NCBI GenBank assembly: GCA_947643595.1
Contig: CANRWP010000010.1
Span: 1 to 64,000, forward strand
Source: an uncultured bacterium
GTDB lineage: Bacteria; Bacillota; Clostridia; Lachnospirales; Lachnospiraceae
Direction of reading: 5' to 3'
DNA length: 64,000 nucleotides
In this document: piece after piece, positions 16,777 through 26,397 of the stretch
Layout: each line of letters starts with the position of its first letter
Numbering within the stretch: position 1 is the first letter of the stretch
The notes under the pieces: generated by a model
Seen by the model: only the letters and a program-made list of their open reading frames with translations
Database searches by the model: none
Told to the model about the DNA's origin: nothing
Program-made: the position numbers and the translations under genes

Positions 16777-16785
16777 TGCTATACT
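16777..16785 (+). promoter_or_regulatory. Extended -10 promoter of the two-component operon
   Basis: TGCTATACT is an extended -10 element (TGn plus TATACT) 28 bp before the kinase start. The only -35-like box (TTTACA) sits 20 bp away, too far to count on. Confidence 0.45.
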
Positions 16786-16813
16786 ATTTACAAAATTCGG
16801 GGAAACGGTAACT

Positions 16814-18013
16814 ATGAAATTAAAGACGAGGTTATTAATTGCATTTCTGGTCATGATATTTGTTCCGATGATCCTGACATGCGTTGCGTTCTGGCTGATC
16901 GGTACATCGATCAGAGGGCAGCAGATACAGTTTTCGATGGATCCAGAGGCATTTCTCTATTTCAGGGATCTGATCGCGCCGGATTTTCTCATTTCCATGG
17001 CGATAGCCATTGCGATCATTCTCATATTTACGGCGTTGATCCTGAGTTTTTGGATCTATTCCAGCGTGTTTAATCCGGTGCAGGAACTGAATATAGCCAT
17101 GAAAAATATAGCGGAAGGCAATCTGGAGTATCAGGTGCCCCCGCCGGAGCATAGACAGAAGGGCGAGATGGCGGAACTTGCGATCAACTATGAGGATATG
17201 CGCCTCCGATTGAAGGAGTCCACGGAGGAAAAACTCCAGCGCGAAAACCAGAATAAGGAGCTGATCACAAATATTTCCCATGACCTGAAAACGCCGATCA
17301 CTGCGATCAAAGGCTATGTGGAGGGAATCATGGACGGCATCGCCAACACGCCGGAGAAGATGGACAAATATATCCGGACGATATACAATAAGGCCAATGA
17401 CATGGATCGTCTGATCAACGAACTGTCCCTCTACTCCGGGATTGATTCCAACCGGATCCCCTACAACTTTCATCGGCTGAATGTGGCGGATTATTTTCAG
17501 GATTGTCTGGAGGAAGTGGGCCTGGATCTGGAGTCGGAAGATATTGAGTTGAGTTATTCTAATCTGGTGTCGCCGGAAGTGATGGTGATAGCCGATCCGG
17601 AACAGCTGAAACGGGTGATCAACAACATCATCAGCAACAGCGTAAAGTATCAGGATAAAAAGCCGGGCAGTATCGATATCCGTATTCTGGATGAGATAGA
17701 TTCCATCCGCATTGAGATAGAGGACAACGGCAGAGGCATCGCGCAGAGGGATCTGCCCAAGATATTTGAAAGATTTTACCGTACGGACGCTTCCCGCAAC
17801 TCCACGAAGGGCGGCAGCGGTATCGGGCTCTCCATCGTAAAGAAAATCGTGGAAGATCATGGCGGTTATATCTGGGCCACCAGCAGAGAGGGAGAGGGAA
17901 CCTGTATGCATATTGTGCTCAGGAAATATGAGGAAGTAAAACAGGACGTGAATAGTGTTGACATAGATGAGACTGCGCCGGAAAACGGACGAAAAAGAAA
18001 TCAGAGCAAATAA
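16814..18013 (+). CDS. Sensor histidine kinase
   Basis: A 399-aa membrane kinase with two N-terminal helices (about 7-30 and 57-85) around a short extracytoplasmic loop, then a HAMP linker. The HisKA box ITNISHDLKTPITAIKGYVEG and a HATPase_c domain (NNIISNSVKYQ, DNGRGI, GGSGIGLSIVKKI) follow. It autophosphorylates on the His of the SHDLKTP motif and passes phosphate to the response regulator encoded 20 bp downstream. The stimulus is unknown; the small sensor loop suggests an intramembrane or envelope signal. Confidence 0.94.
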   Translation: MKLKTRLLIAFLVMIFVPMILTCVAFWLIGTSIRGQQIQFSMDPEAFLYFRDLIAPDFLISMAIAIAIILIFTALILSFWIYSSVFNPVQELNIAMKNIAEGNLEYQVPPPEHRQKGEMAELAINYEDMRLRLKESTEEKLQRENQNKELITNISHDLKTPITAIKGYVEGIMDGIANTPEKMDKYIRTIYNKANDMDRLINELSLYSGIDSNRIPYNFHRLNVADYFQDCLEEVGLDLESEDIELSYSNLVSPEVMVIADPEQLKRVINNIISNSVKYQDKKPGSIDIRILDEIDSIRIEIEDNGRGIAQRDLPKIFERFYRTDASRNSTKGGSGIGLSIVKKIVEDHGGYIWATSREGEGTCMHIVLRKYEEVKQDVNSVDIDETAPENGRKRNQSK

Positions 18014-18033
18014 TTGGAAAGGCAGGGCATGTT

Positions 18034-18723
18034 ATGAGCAGAATACTGATTATTGAAGATGAAGAATCCATCGCGGATCTGGAGAAGGATTATCTGGAAC
18101 TGAGTGATTTTCAGGTGCATATCGAAAACAGCGGGGATAAAGGACTGGAAGCGGCATTGGAGGAAGACTTTGATCTGGTCATTTTGGATTTGATGCTGCC
18201 GGGCATGGATGGATTTGACGTCTGCAAGAGGATCCGCGAGAAAAAAAATATTCCTATCCTGATGGTGTCGGCCAAAAAGGATGATATCGATAAGATCAGA
18301 GGGCTTGGTCTGGGGGCGGATGATTACATGACGAAGCCGTTCAGCCCCAGTGAGCTTGTGGCCCGCGTGAAAGCGCATATGGCGCGGTATGACAGACTGG
18401 TGGGCTCCGCCCAGAAGACCAACGATATCGTGGAGATCCGTGGAATCAAGATCGACAAAACCGCCCGCCGGGTCTGGATAGACGGGGAGGAGAAGACTTT
18501 TACCACAAAGGAATTTGACCTGCTCACCTTCCTCGCGGAGAACCCCAATCATGTCTACACAAAGGAAGAACTGTTCCGCGAGATATGGGATATGGACTCC
18601 ATCGGCGATATCGCTACTGTGACGGTCCATATCAAGAAGATCCGCGAAAAGATAGAGTTCGATACCTCGAAACCGCAGTATATTGAGACGATCTGGGGGG
18701 TTGGGTATCGGTTTAAGGTATGA
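18034..18723 (+). CDS. OmpR/PhoB-family response regulator
   Basis: A 229-aa response regulator. The receiver domain carries the acidic pocket (IIEDEE) and phospho-acceptor Asp52 (VILDLMLPGMDG), plus Lys in MTKPFSP. A C-terminal winged-helix DNA-binding domain follows (TTKEFDLLTFLAENPNHVYTKEEL ... TVTVHIKKIREKIE). It is encoded with its kinase. Nothing in the local DNA tells which genes it controls. Confidence 0.95.
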   Translation: MSRILIIEDEESIADLEKDYLELSDFQVHIENSGDKGLEAALEEDFDLVILDLMLPGMDGFDVCKRIREKKNIPILMVSAKKDDIDKIRGLGLGADDYMTKPFSPSELVARVKAHMARYDRLVGSAQKTNDIVEIRGIKIDKTARRVWIDGEEKTFTTKEFDLLTFLAENPNHVYTKEELFREIWDMDSIGDIATVTVHIKKIREKIEFDTSKPQYIETIWGVGYRFKV

Positions 18724-18737
18724 CGGTATATCATAAT

Positions 18738-19952
18738 CTATCCATTTTCTGTGCCATATCGGCTGCGGTATTGGCGGAGAGTACTGCCGGTGATTTTTTT
18801 AAACTGTGCGCCGAGATGGCTCTGGGAGGAAAAACCCAGATAAGTTGCTATTTCGATATAGGAGTAGTCTGAATAGGTGAGCAGATTTTTTGCACGCTCA
18901 ATTTTTTCATGGAGAATATATCGGGATAAAGTGATACCCTCATATTTTCGGAACAGTTCGGACAGATAATTGGCATTGATATCCAAAGCCGTGGCAAGGG
19001 ACTGGACGGTCAATTTATCATGCAGATGAGAATAAATATAGTTTTTACATCGCCGGATATGAGGATTCTTTTCTTTTACCGGCTTTCCTTTTTGCTGCTC
19101 TTTCAGTTCATGGACCATGGCGGTATAGTGAAATTCCGCATCCCGGGCGAGCTGCATGGCGGACGTGGGATTACGGCACTCCTCGATTTTCTGGATATAG
19201 CTGTCCGAGAAAGAGTAGGCGATTTCGTGGGAGAGCCCGCCGCGGATGGCGGAGCGGCTTGCCAGCGTGATCAGCACGATGGCGTGGTTTTTTGCCTGCC
19301 GCAGAGGATCTTTGGCAAGGGTGCCGATGGAACCGATGTAATCTTCTGCAAGACTCTCGCGGAGTTCTGCGATATTGCCGTTTTCAATACTTTTCTGCTC
19401 CCGGAATTCCTGGTCGTAGGGATTGTGGGGCTGATCTGTCTCGTTTCTTTCAAAAGTCATTTCCGTATAGGCTTTTCGTATATTCTGGGTCATGGCGGAT
19501 TCCAGACAGTTTTCCTGAATAATATCTGTTTCACCCTCCGGCTTTTCTTCCCGCAGATGATATAGTAACAGCAGAATACGTACATAGTCTGACAGCTCGC
19601 ATTCATACAGAGGAATGCGGGCTGTTTCCGGCCTGGGCAGATCGCAAAGGCGATGATTCAGATGAACAGTATCCTGCAAAATATTTGGGCCGATCATATA
19701 GAAATCATTTTGAAAAGGAACAATGCTGTAAATCATATTTCCATCCACGGATACGATCCGGGGAAGCGGCGTGGAGGATTCTGTGATAAGCGGTTTTATC
19801 AGATATTCCGGCTGCAGCGCAGAAATCGAAAAATCTTTGCGGGCACAGCAGGAAGAGACCAGGCCACAGCTGCCGTCATATCTGCAGATGCATGTGTGCA
19901 GATAATGGGAGATGTAATTCATCAGAGACATTTCGTTCATGGTGATTTTCAT
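18738..19952 (-). CDS. AraC-family regulator of the GH5/GH42/GH43 locus
   Basis: A 404-aa protein with a long N-terminal sensory region (about 1-290, no recognised domain) and a C-terminal double helix-turn-helix of the AraC type (TVQSLATALDINANYLSELFRKYEGITLSRYI ... IATYLGFSSQSHLGAQFKKITGSTLRQYR). It is divergent from the glycan operon across 181 bp, so it is the natural activator of that operon. The start is set by GGAGGA on the minus strand. It ends 15 bp from the convergent response regulator. Confidence 0.88.
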   Translation of the reverse strand: MKITMNEMSLMNYISHYLHTCICRYDGSCGLVSSCCARKDFSISALQPEYLIKPLITESSTPLPRIVSVDGNMIYSIVPFQNDFYMIGPNILQDTVHLNHRLCDLPRPETARIPLYECELSDYVRILLLLYHLREEKPEGETDIIQENCLESAMTQNIRKAYTEMTFERNETDQPHNPYDQEFREQKSIENGNIAELRESLAEDYIGSIGTLAKDPLRQAKNHAIVLITLASRSAIRGGLSHEIAYSFSDSYIQKIEECRNPTSAMQLARDAEFHYTAMVHELKEQQKGKPVKEKNPHIRRCKNYIYSHLHDKLTVQSLATALDINANYLSELFRKYEGITLSRYILHEKIERAKNLLTYSDYSYIEIATYLGFSSQSHLGAQFKKITGSTLRQYRSRYGTENG

Positions 19953-20133
19953 TTTCGGATTCCTCCGGTGTATAACCTGTTGTTTTTACCAACATCATAA
20001 CACATAATCTGTGAAATATGTTAAGAAACAGTGATTTTTGATATAGAATACTCAGTTTTCTTCATACAATGTACAGGTAAATAAGAGAAAACGGACGTTT
20101 TAGGAAAAACAATGATAAGAAGGAGACAAAGGA

Positions 20134-21306
20134 ATGAAAGTAAAAGGAGTGAATCTGGGGAACTGGCTTGTGCTGGAAAAATGGATGAGTCCGGCTCTGT
20201 TTGAAGGGACGACGGCAGAAGATGAATATTATTTGCCTGCCCAGCTGTCGCCGGAAGTTTACGAGGCGCGTATCAAAATACACCGGAGTGAATATATCAC
20301 GGAGCGCGATTTTGCGACGATAAAGAGGATCGGACTGAATACTGTCCGCATTCCGGTGCCGTACTTTATTTTTGGTGACAGACCGCCATTTATCGGGTGT
20401 ATCGAGGAGCTGGATAAAGCCTTTGCCTGGGCGGAAAAATATGGTATTCAGGTGCTCATAGACTTACATACGGCACCTTTCAGTCAGAATGGATTTGACA
20501 ACGGTGGGATATGTGGTGTATGCAGGTGGAGTCAAAAGCCGGAGGAAGTGGAATTTGTACTGAATGTGCTGGAGAAACTTGCAAAACGATATGGTAAACG
20601 CAGGGGATTGTTTGGCATCACGCCGATCAATGAGCCGATCACGGAACCGATGTGGTCCATGATGGATGTGCCGAACCGCTACAAACCTGTAGATAAAGAA
20701 CTGGCGGCAGGCAGCGCTCCCAATACACTTGAATTTCTGAGAAAGTTCTATCAGGACGCCTATGACCGGATCCGTCCGAATATAGAGGGAGATAAATATG
20801 TGGTATTCCATGATGCGTTTCAGATCCATGCATGGAAAGAGTTTATCACACAGCCAGGATTTAAAAATGTCATGCTGGATACGCATCAGTATCTGATGGT
20901 GGCGGAGGCAATGGGCTGTGAGCAGACACTGAACGGATATATAAAATATATTCAGGAGGAATATGCAAAAGATATTGCAGCGATACAGAAATATGTTCCC
21001 ATTGTCTGCGGAGAGTGGTGCCTGTTCAATTCCTACGCGGTGGGAGTGGATACAAAGGGCGGCCAGACCGTGCTGAATGGAATGGACTTTGATGAAAAGG
21101 AACAGGTGATGGACGAGGAGACAAAAAAACATCTTTACGCGCAGCTCGCCAACGCACAACTTGCGGCATGGGATCGGGGTACCGGATATTTCTACTGGAG
21201 CTATAAGTTGCTGCTCGACACAGTGAATGAGAAAAATTGGGCAGGATGGGATTGCTGGGATCTGGCTAAGAGCGTAGATCTGGGATGGTTTCCGGCGACA
21301 GTATAA
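20134..21306 (+). CDS. Glycoside hydrolase family 5 (glucanase-like)
   Basis: A 390-aa clan-A barrel enzyme without signal peptide, hence cytoplasmic. The acid/base Glu167 sits in ITPINEPITEP and the nucleophile Glu294 in VCGEWCLFNS. The N-terminal GVNLGNWLVLEKWMSP and the RIPVPYFIFG block resemble the exo-beta-1,3-glucanase branch of GH5. It probably trims a short beta-glucoside imported by the transporter encoded next. It is the first gene of a four-gene operon with GGAGACAAAGGA before the ATG. The exact linkage specificity is uncertain. Confidence 0.85.
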   Translation: MKVKGVNLGNWLVLEKWMSPALFEGTTAEDEYYLPAQLSPEVYEARIKIHRSEYITERDFATIKRIGLNTVRIPVPYFIFGDRPPFIGCIEELDKAFAWAEKYGIQVLIDLHTAPFSQNGFDNGGICGVCRWSQKPEEVEFVLNVLEKLAKRYGKRRGLFGITPINEPITEPMWSMMDVPNRYKPVDKELAAGSAPNTLEFLRKFYQDAYDRIRPNIEGDKYVVFHDAFQIHAWKEFITQPGFKNVMLDTHQYLMVAEAMGCEQTLNGYIKYIQEEYAKDIAAIQKYVPIVCGEWCLFNSYAVGVDTKGGQTVLNGMDFDEKEQVMDEETKKHLYAQLANAQLAAWDRGTGYFYWSYKLLLDTVNEKNWAGWDCWDLAKSVDLGWFPATV

Positions 21307-21327
21307 AAATTAAGGAGAAAAGAAAAA

Positions 21328-22725
21328 ATGAGTGATCAGACAAAAAAATTGGATCCCAATGAAAAGTTATCTTTTCTGGAGCGTATTGCCTACGGTCTGG
21401 GGGATTATTCGGGGAATTTGGTGTATTCGGCAATATCGGCATTTCTGCTGGTATATTATACAAATGTGCTGGGGGTTGCAGCGGCGACGGCAGCTTCCAT
21501 TATGGCAATATCAAAGATTTTTGACGGTGTATCGGATCTGATTATGGGACGCATCGTTGATAAGACAAAGAGCAAATGGGGAAAAGCGCGCCCCTGGATC
21601 TTCAGAATGTGCTTTCCGCTGGCGGTGTGTACCGTGCTGATGTTTTCCGTGCCAGCAAGCCTTGCCGGTTCTGCGCAGGTGGCGTATATGTTTCTTACCT
21701 ACAATTTGGTTTCCACTATTTTTTACACCGGCCTCAATGTTCCCTATGCGACACTGCAGGGGCTGATGACGACAAACCAGTATGAGCGGGGACTGCTCGG
21801 CAATTTCCGTATGCTGCTTGCCACCGCCGGTACGATGACGATAAACACGGTTGTGTTGAAGCTGTGTGCCTTTTTCGGCAGCGGAGATCAGTATAGCCAG
21901 AAAGGCTGGACGTTGACTTTTGTGGTATTGATGATCGTGTTCGTATTCCTAAACCTGGTTACGTTCTTTTTCTGCAAAGAGCGTGTGGTGGAGAACAGCG
22001 CGGAAGGGCAGGAGAATGCAAAAGAGCCTTCACTGATTGAGTGCCTGAAGAGTCTTGTTGTCAACAAGTACTGGCTGATCATGGTGGTATTTTTATTCAG
22101 TCTGTACTTTATGATGTCAACCTTTTTCGGGGGGGCAGCTTATTACGCACAGTATGTGCTGGGGGATGTGAATCTTTATGCGACGATCTCCAACCCGCTG
22201 TCCACAGCGCAGATCGTGATGATGTTTGCGACACCATTTATTATGAAAAAGATCGGAAAACGCTATACGGCGATGATGGGTATGGCGGTGGCGGCGATAG
22301 CCTTTGTGCTGACATCTCTTGCCGGGACAAACGTGACAATGGTCATCGCATGTAATATACTGAAGGGGGCAGCATTCGGATGCGGAGCAGCAACCATGTT
22401 CGGTCTGCTGCAGGACTCTATTACATACGGCTCCTGGCTTACCGGCGTGCAGGCGATGGGTATGGGAAATGCGGCGTCCTCCTTCTGTATGAAAGTAGGA
22501 TCCGGTATCGGAACAGCGGCTCTGGGCTGGATTCTGACGGCGGGCAGCTTTGACACAAATCCCACCGGTGAGGCAGCGCTTGCAGCTATTAAAACGGGCT
22601 ATATATGGGTTCCGGTGATCACCTGTGTCATCGGTGTCGTATGTATGCTGCTGTTTGATCTGGATAAGTATTATGAGAATGCTGTGAAGGATCTGGAGGC
22701 AGGAAGATGGAAGGGAAGTAACTAA
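21328..22725 (+). CDS. GPH-family glycoside:cation symporter (MFS)
   Basis: A 465-aa, 12-helix transporter of the MelB/XynB-type GPH family. It shows the N-terminal YGLGDYSGNLVYSAISAFLLVYYTN and the loop MGRIVDKTKSKWGKARPWI, both hallmarks. Such carriers bring in oligosaccharides with Na+ or H+. It sits between the GH5 and GH42 genes, so it supplies their substrate. Confidence 0.92.
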   Translation: MSDQTKKLDPNEKLSFLERIAYGLGDYSGNLVYSAISAFLLVYYTNVLGVAAATAASIMAISKIFDGVSDLIMGRIVDKTKSKWGKARPWIFRMCFPLAVCTVLMFSVPASLAGSAQVAYMFLTYNLVSTIFYTGLNVPYATLQGLMTTNQYERGLLGNFRMLLATAGTMTINTVVLKLCAFFGSGDQYSQKGWTLTFVVLMIVFVFLNLVTFFFCKERVVENSAEGQENAKEPSLIECLKSLVVNKYWLIMVVFLFSLYFMMSTFFGGAAYYAQYVLGDVNLYATISNPLSTAQIVMMFATPFIMKKIGKRYTAMMGMAVAAIAFVLTSLAGTNVTMVIACNILKGAAFGCGAATMFGLLQDSITYGSWLTGVQAMGMGNAASSFCMKVGSGIGTAALGWILTAGSFDTNPTGEAALAAIKTGYIWVPVITCVIGVVCMLLFDLDKYYENAVKDLEAGRWKGSN

Positions 22726-22749
22726 AGTATATTATTAGGAGAGACTGCT

Positions 22750-24750
22750 ATGAAGGATTTATTGTTCGGAGCGGCATATTATCCGGAGTATATGCCTTAT
22801 GACAGACTGGAAAAAGACATGGAGATGATGAAGAAAGCGGGAATGAATACGCTGCGAATCGCGGAATCCACCTGGAGCAGTCTGGAACCCGAGGATGGAA
22901 AATTTGATTTTTCCTGTATTGACAGAGTTTTGGAGGCGGCGAAGAGGGAGGGAATGTCCGTGATCATAGGGACACCGACCTACGCGCTGCCCCCATGGCT
23001 TGTGAAAAAAGAGCCGGGAATCATGGTGGAGCGGAAATACGGACGGGCGCTTTACGGAGCGAGACAGCTTATGGATATTGTACACCCTGTATTCCGGTTT
23101 CACGCGGAGCGTATGATTCGGAAACTTGCCGCTCATACGGCGGGCCATAAGGCGGTTATTGGATTTCAGATAGACAATGAAACGAAACATTACGGAAATT
23201 ACGGCAGGTATGCACAGAAGCTGTTTGCGAAATATCTGCGGGAAAAGTTTGTGACAACAGACGCCCTCAATCGGGCGTTCTGTCTGAATTATTGGAGCAA
23301 TGCGGTTCACAGCTGGGAGGAGTTTCCTGATATCAGAGGGTGCTGTAATGCGGGGCTCGCATGTTATTATGAAACTTTTCTGCGCAGTCTTGTCGCAGAG
23401 TACCTGAAATGGCAGGCCGGGCTTGTGGGGGAATATAAGAAAGAGGATCAGTTTATCACCCACAATTTTGATTTTGAGTGGAAAAAATTCGGGGCGGATA
23501 TTGCTCAGGATGGATATTCGTATGGAATCCAGCCGGATATAAATCATGCGGAAGCCTCTGCGGTGGTGAGCATGGCCGGAACAGATATCTACCATCCGAC
23601 ACAGGATGAGCTGACAGGCGCGGAGATCGCCTTCGGCGGAGACGAGATCCGCTGTCTGAAACAGAATAATTATCTGGTGCTGGAAACGCAGGCGCAGGGA
23701 TTTAAAAACTGGACGCCTTATCCGGGACAGCTGCGGCTTCATGCCTACAGTCATCTGGCCGCCGGAGCAAACGGCCTGCTGTACTGGAACTGGCATTCCA
23801 TCCATAACGGATATGAAGCATACTGGATGGGACTGCTGGGACATGATCTGGAAGAAAATGAGACTTACCGCGAAGCCTGTCTGATCGGCGAGGAATGGCA
23901 GAGTATTGGAAAACGACTCTGTCATATGAAAAAGGAAAACAGGGTGGCTGTCGTGGTGGACAATAGTTCGCTGGATGCACTGAAATGGTATCCGGTGGAT
24001 AGAGATCTGAGTTATAATGATATTGTGCGCTGGGTATATGACAGCTTATATGAGTTGAATATAGAATGCGATATTGTGGATGTGAATGCGCTTGCGCCGG
24101 AGCGGTATCGGATGATCGTGACGCCTGCCCTCTACAGCGTTTCAAAAGAGACAGTGGAGGCGTTGGAAAAGTTTGTGCGGCAGGGAGGTGTGCTTGTCAG
24201 CACTTTCAGAAGTTTTGTGGCGGACAGGAATCTGAGTATCTATCCGGAGAGAAAGCCTTATGGGCTTTCGGAATGTTTTGGCATGATGTACCGGCAGTTC
24301 ACGGAGCCAGGCCGGGCCTCGGTGGAGGGAAAGAAAGTCCGATATTTCGCGGAGCTGCTGCAGGCGCAGAAAGCGGAGACACTGGCGTCTTATGAGCATA
24401 GATACTGGGGAAATTACAGCGCCGTGACAAAAAACAGATATGGGGAAGGTTTTGCATATTATGTGGGGACCTGTCTGGAAAAAGAGCAGTTAAAGAAATA
24501 TGTGCTTTTGGCGGCGGCGGATGCGGGAGTTGAGGTGCCGGAGGAGAGATGGCCGGTTATCATAAAAAACGGTACTGTCAATGACAGAAAGCTTCATTAT
24601 TTTTTGCATTACAGCGAGACGTACCGGGAGACCGTCTGCCCCTACGAAAAGGCAACGGAACTTTTTTCGGGAAAAATCTACCGAAAGGGGGAGAATATCC
24701 CGCTGAAGGACTGGGATGTAAAAATATTGGAGGAAAAAGAAAGGGAGTAA
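22750..24750 (+). CDS. Glycoside hydrolase family 42 (beta-galactosidase-like)
   Basis: A 666-aa cytoplasmic enzyme of GH42. It starts LFGAAYYPEYMPYDRLEKDM, has acid/base Glu144 in FQIDNETKHYG and nucleophile Glu312 in YLVLETQAQG. These positions match characterised GH42 beta-galactosidases. Behind the barrel (to about 390) comes a trimerisation-type beta/alpha domain and a short C-terminal beta domain. GH42 members release beta-galactose, and some act on alpha-arabinosides. It lies between the GPH transporter and GH43 genes. Confidence 0.9.
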   Translation: MKDLLFGAAYYPEYMPYDRLEKDMEMMKKAGMNTLRIAESTWSSLEPEDGKFDFSCIDRVLEAAKREGMSVIIGTPTYALPPWLVKKEPGIMVERKYGRALYGARQLMDIVHPVFRFHAERMIRKLAAHTAGHKAVIGFQIDNETKHYGNYGRYAQKLFAKYLREKFVTTDALNRAFCLNYWSNAVHSWEEFPDIRGCCNAGLACYYETFLRSLVAEYLKWQAGLVGEYKKEDQFITHNFDFEWKKFGADIAQDGYSYGIQPDINHAEASAVVSMAGTDIYHPTQDELTGAEIAFGGDEIRCLKQNNYLVLETQAQGFKNWTPYPGQLRLHAYSHLAAGANGLLYWNWHSIHNGYEAYWMGLLGHDLEENETYREACLIGEEWQSIGKRLCHMKKENRVAVVVDNSSLDALKWYPVDRDLSYNDIVRWVYDSLYELNIECDIVDVNALAPERYRMIVTPALYSVSKETVEALEKFVRQGGVLVSTFRSFVADRNLSIYPERKPYGLSECFGMMYRQFTEPGRASVEGKKVRYFAELLQAQKAETLASYEHRYWGNYSAVTKNRYGEGFAYYVGTCLEKEQLKKYVLLAAADAGVEVPEERWPVIIKNGTVNDRKLHYFLHYSETYRETVCPYEKATELFSGKIYRKGENIPLKDWDVKILEEKERE

Positions 24751-24754
24751 TATT

Positions 24755-26386
24755 ATGATCACAAATCCGATATTGCCGGGATTTAACCCGGATCCCTGTA
24801 TTTGCAGAAAAGGAGAGGACTATTATCTGGCGGTGTCCACTTTTGAATGGCTGCCGGGTATTCCGATCTATCATTCAAAAGATCTGAAAAACTGGGAGAT
24901 ATACAGTCATGTGTTCTCGGAGGGACACAGCATTGATCTGCGCAGACTTCCCTCCGCAAAAGGGATCTGGGCCCCCTGCCTGACTTATTGTGAGGAAGAG
25001 GATCTGTTTTATGTTGTCTACGGCGTGATGAATTCCATGAACGCAAGGTATTTTGATGTGGACAATTACCTGATTACGGCGAAAGATCTGCGGGGACCGT
25101 GGAGCGATCCGGTCTACCTGCATTCCGCCGGGTTTGATGCCTCTTTGCTTCATGACAGAGACGGAAGGAAGTATGTGGTTTCTCTTGACTGGGAAACAAG
25201 AGCGGGATATGAGAAGCCGGGCGTGATCTGCCTGGCGGAGTACGATCCGGAAAAGAAAGAGATTATCGGCTACCCGAAACGGATCTGGAAAGGCGGCACG
25301 GACAGAGGCTGTATCGAAGCGCCGCATTTGTACCGCAGAGGAGATTATTATTATATTATGTGCGCGGAAGGAGGCACCGGCTATAATCATTGTGTAACGA
25401 TGGGACGCGCGGAAAATATCTGGGGACCCTATGAGAGAGATCCGGAAAATCCTATCCTCACATCTGCGCCGGGAGATTCGAATGAACGTCGGGACCCGGA
25501 TCATCTGAAACCAAAATACTATAATCCAGATTGTGAACTGCAGAAGGCGGGACACGGGAGTGTGATCGACACCGGGAACGGAGAGACATGGATGGTGTAC
25601 CTCTGCGCGAGACCTTTTGTTCCGGAATTGTGCTGCACGATGGGGAGGGAGACAGCGATTCAGCGGATGAGATGGACGGAGGAGGGCTGGCTTCGCACCA
25701 TAGACGGTTGCAATCTGGCGAGACGGGAAGCGGGCGAAAGTGATCTGCCGGAATACCCGATGAAGAAGATTCCTTCTTTTGACGATTTTGACAGTCCGGA
25801 GATCGGGAACTGGTATTATGCGCCGCGGATCCTGCCGCAGACTTTTGTGGATCTGAAAGCGAGACCCGGCTACGCCAGGATCAGAGGACAGGAATCCCGG
25901 ACTTCACTAAACCAGGTCAGTATTCTGGCGAGGAAGCTGACATCCGTCCACGCGAGGATCACAACAAAAATGGAGTTTGTGCCTGAGGTGCATCAGCACA
26001 GCGCAGGGCTGATCATGTATTATGACAACATGAATTACATCAATCTGCGGAAATACTACAGCGAAACTTTAGGGCGGAGCGCCATCTCGGTAATTCACCT
26101 GGAAAACGGAGAAAAGACGGAATTTCTGAATACCCGAACCCCGGTGGAGGACTGTCCGATCTATTTCCGGCTGACGATCCAGGGCAGGGAATCGGTTTTT
26201 TCCTGGAGCTATGACGGAGAAAATTATCAGAGGATCGGCAGAGTATTCAACACATCCAAATTCTCGGACGAGTACTGCAAATACGGTGAGTTCACCGGAA
26301 CGATGGTGGGGATCACCTGTGCGGATAAGATGAAACGGCAGCATTACGCGGATTTTGACTTTTTTGAGTATGAGGAGGATTTTTAG
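24755..26386 (+). CDS. Glycoside hydrolase family 43 (beta-xylosidase-like)
   Basis: A 543-aa enzyme with a five-bladed propeller (1-320) and a C-terminal beta-sandwich (345-543). The catalytic trio is visible: Asp13 in GFNPDPCI, Asp128 in SAGFDASLL and Glu188 in GCIEAPHLY, the spacing of XynB-type beta-xylosidases. It has no signal peptide. It is encoded 4 bp after the GH42 stop and closes the operon. Xylosidase is the best guess; arabinofuranosidase activity is possible. Confidence 0.92.
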   Translation: MITNPILPGFNPDPCICRKGEDYYLAVSTFEWLPGIPIYHSKDLKNWEIYSHVFSEGHSIDLRRLPSAKGIWAPCLTYCEEEDLFYVVYGVMNSMNARYFDVDNYLITAKDLRGPWSDPVYLHSAGFDASLLHDRDGRKYVVSLDWETRAGYEKPGVICLAEYDPEKKEIIGYPKRIWKGGTDRGCIEAPHLYRRGDYYYIMCAEGGTGYNHCVTMGRAENIWGPYERDPENPILTSAPGDSNERRDPDHLKPKYYNPDCELQKAGHGSVIDTGNGETWMVYLCARPFVPELCCTMGRETAIQRMRWTEEGWLRTIDGCNLARREAGESDLPEYPMKKIPSFDDFDSPEIGNWYYAPRILPQTFVDLKARPGYARIRGQESRTSLNQVSILARKLTSVHARITTKMEFVPEVHQHSAGLIMYYDNMNYINLRKYYSETLGRSAISVIHLENGEKTEFLNTRTPVEDCPIYFRLTIQGRESVFSWSYDGENYQRIGRVFNTSKFSDEYCKYGEFTGTMVGITCADKMKRQHYADFDFFEYEEDF

Positions 26387-26397
26387 GGACAATTATC

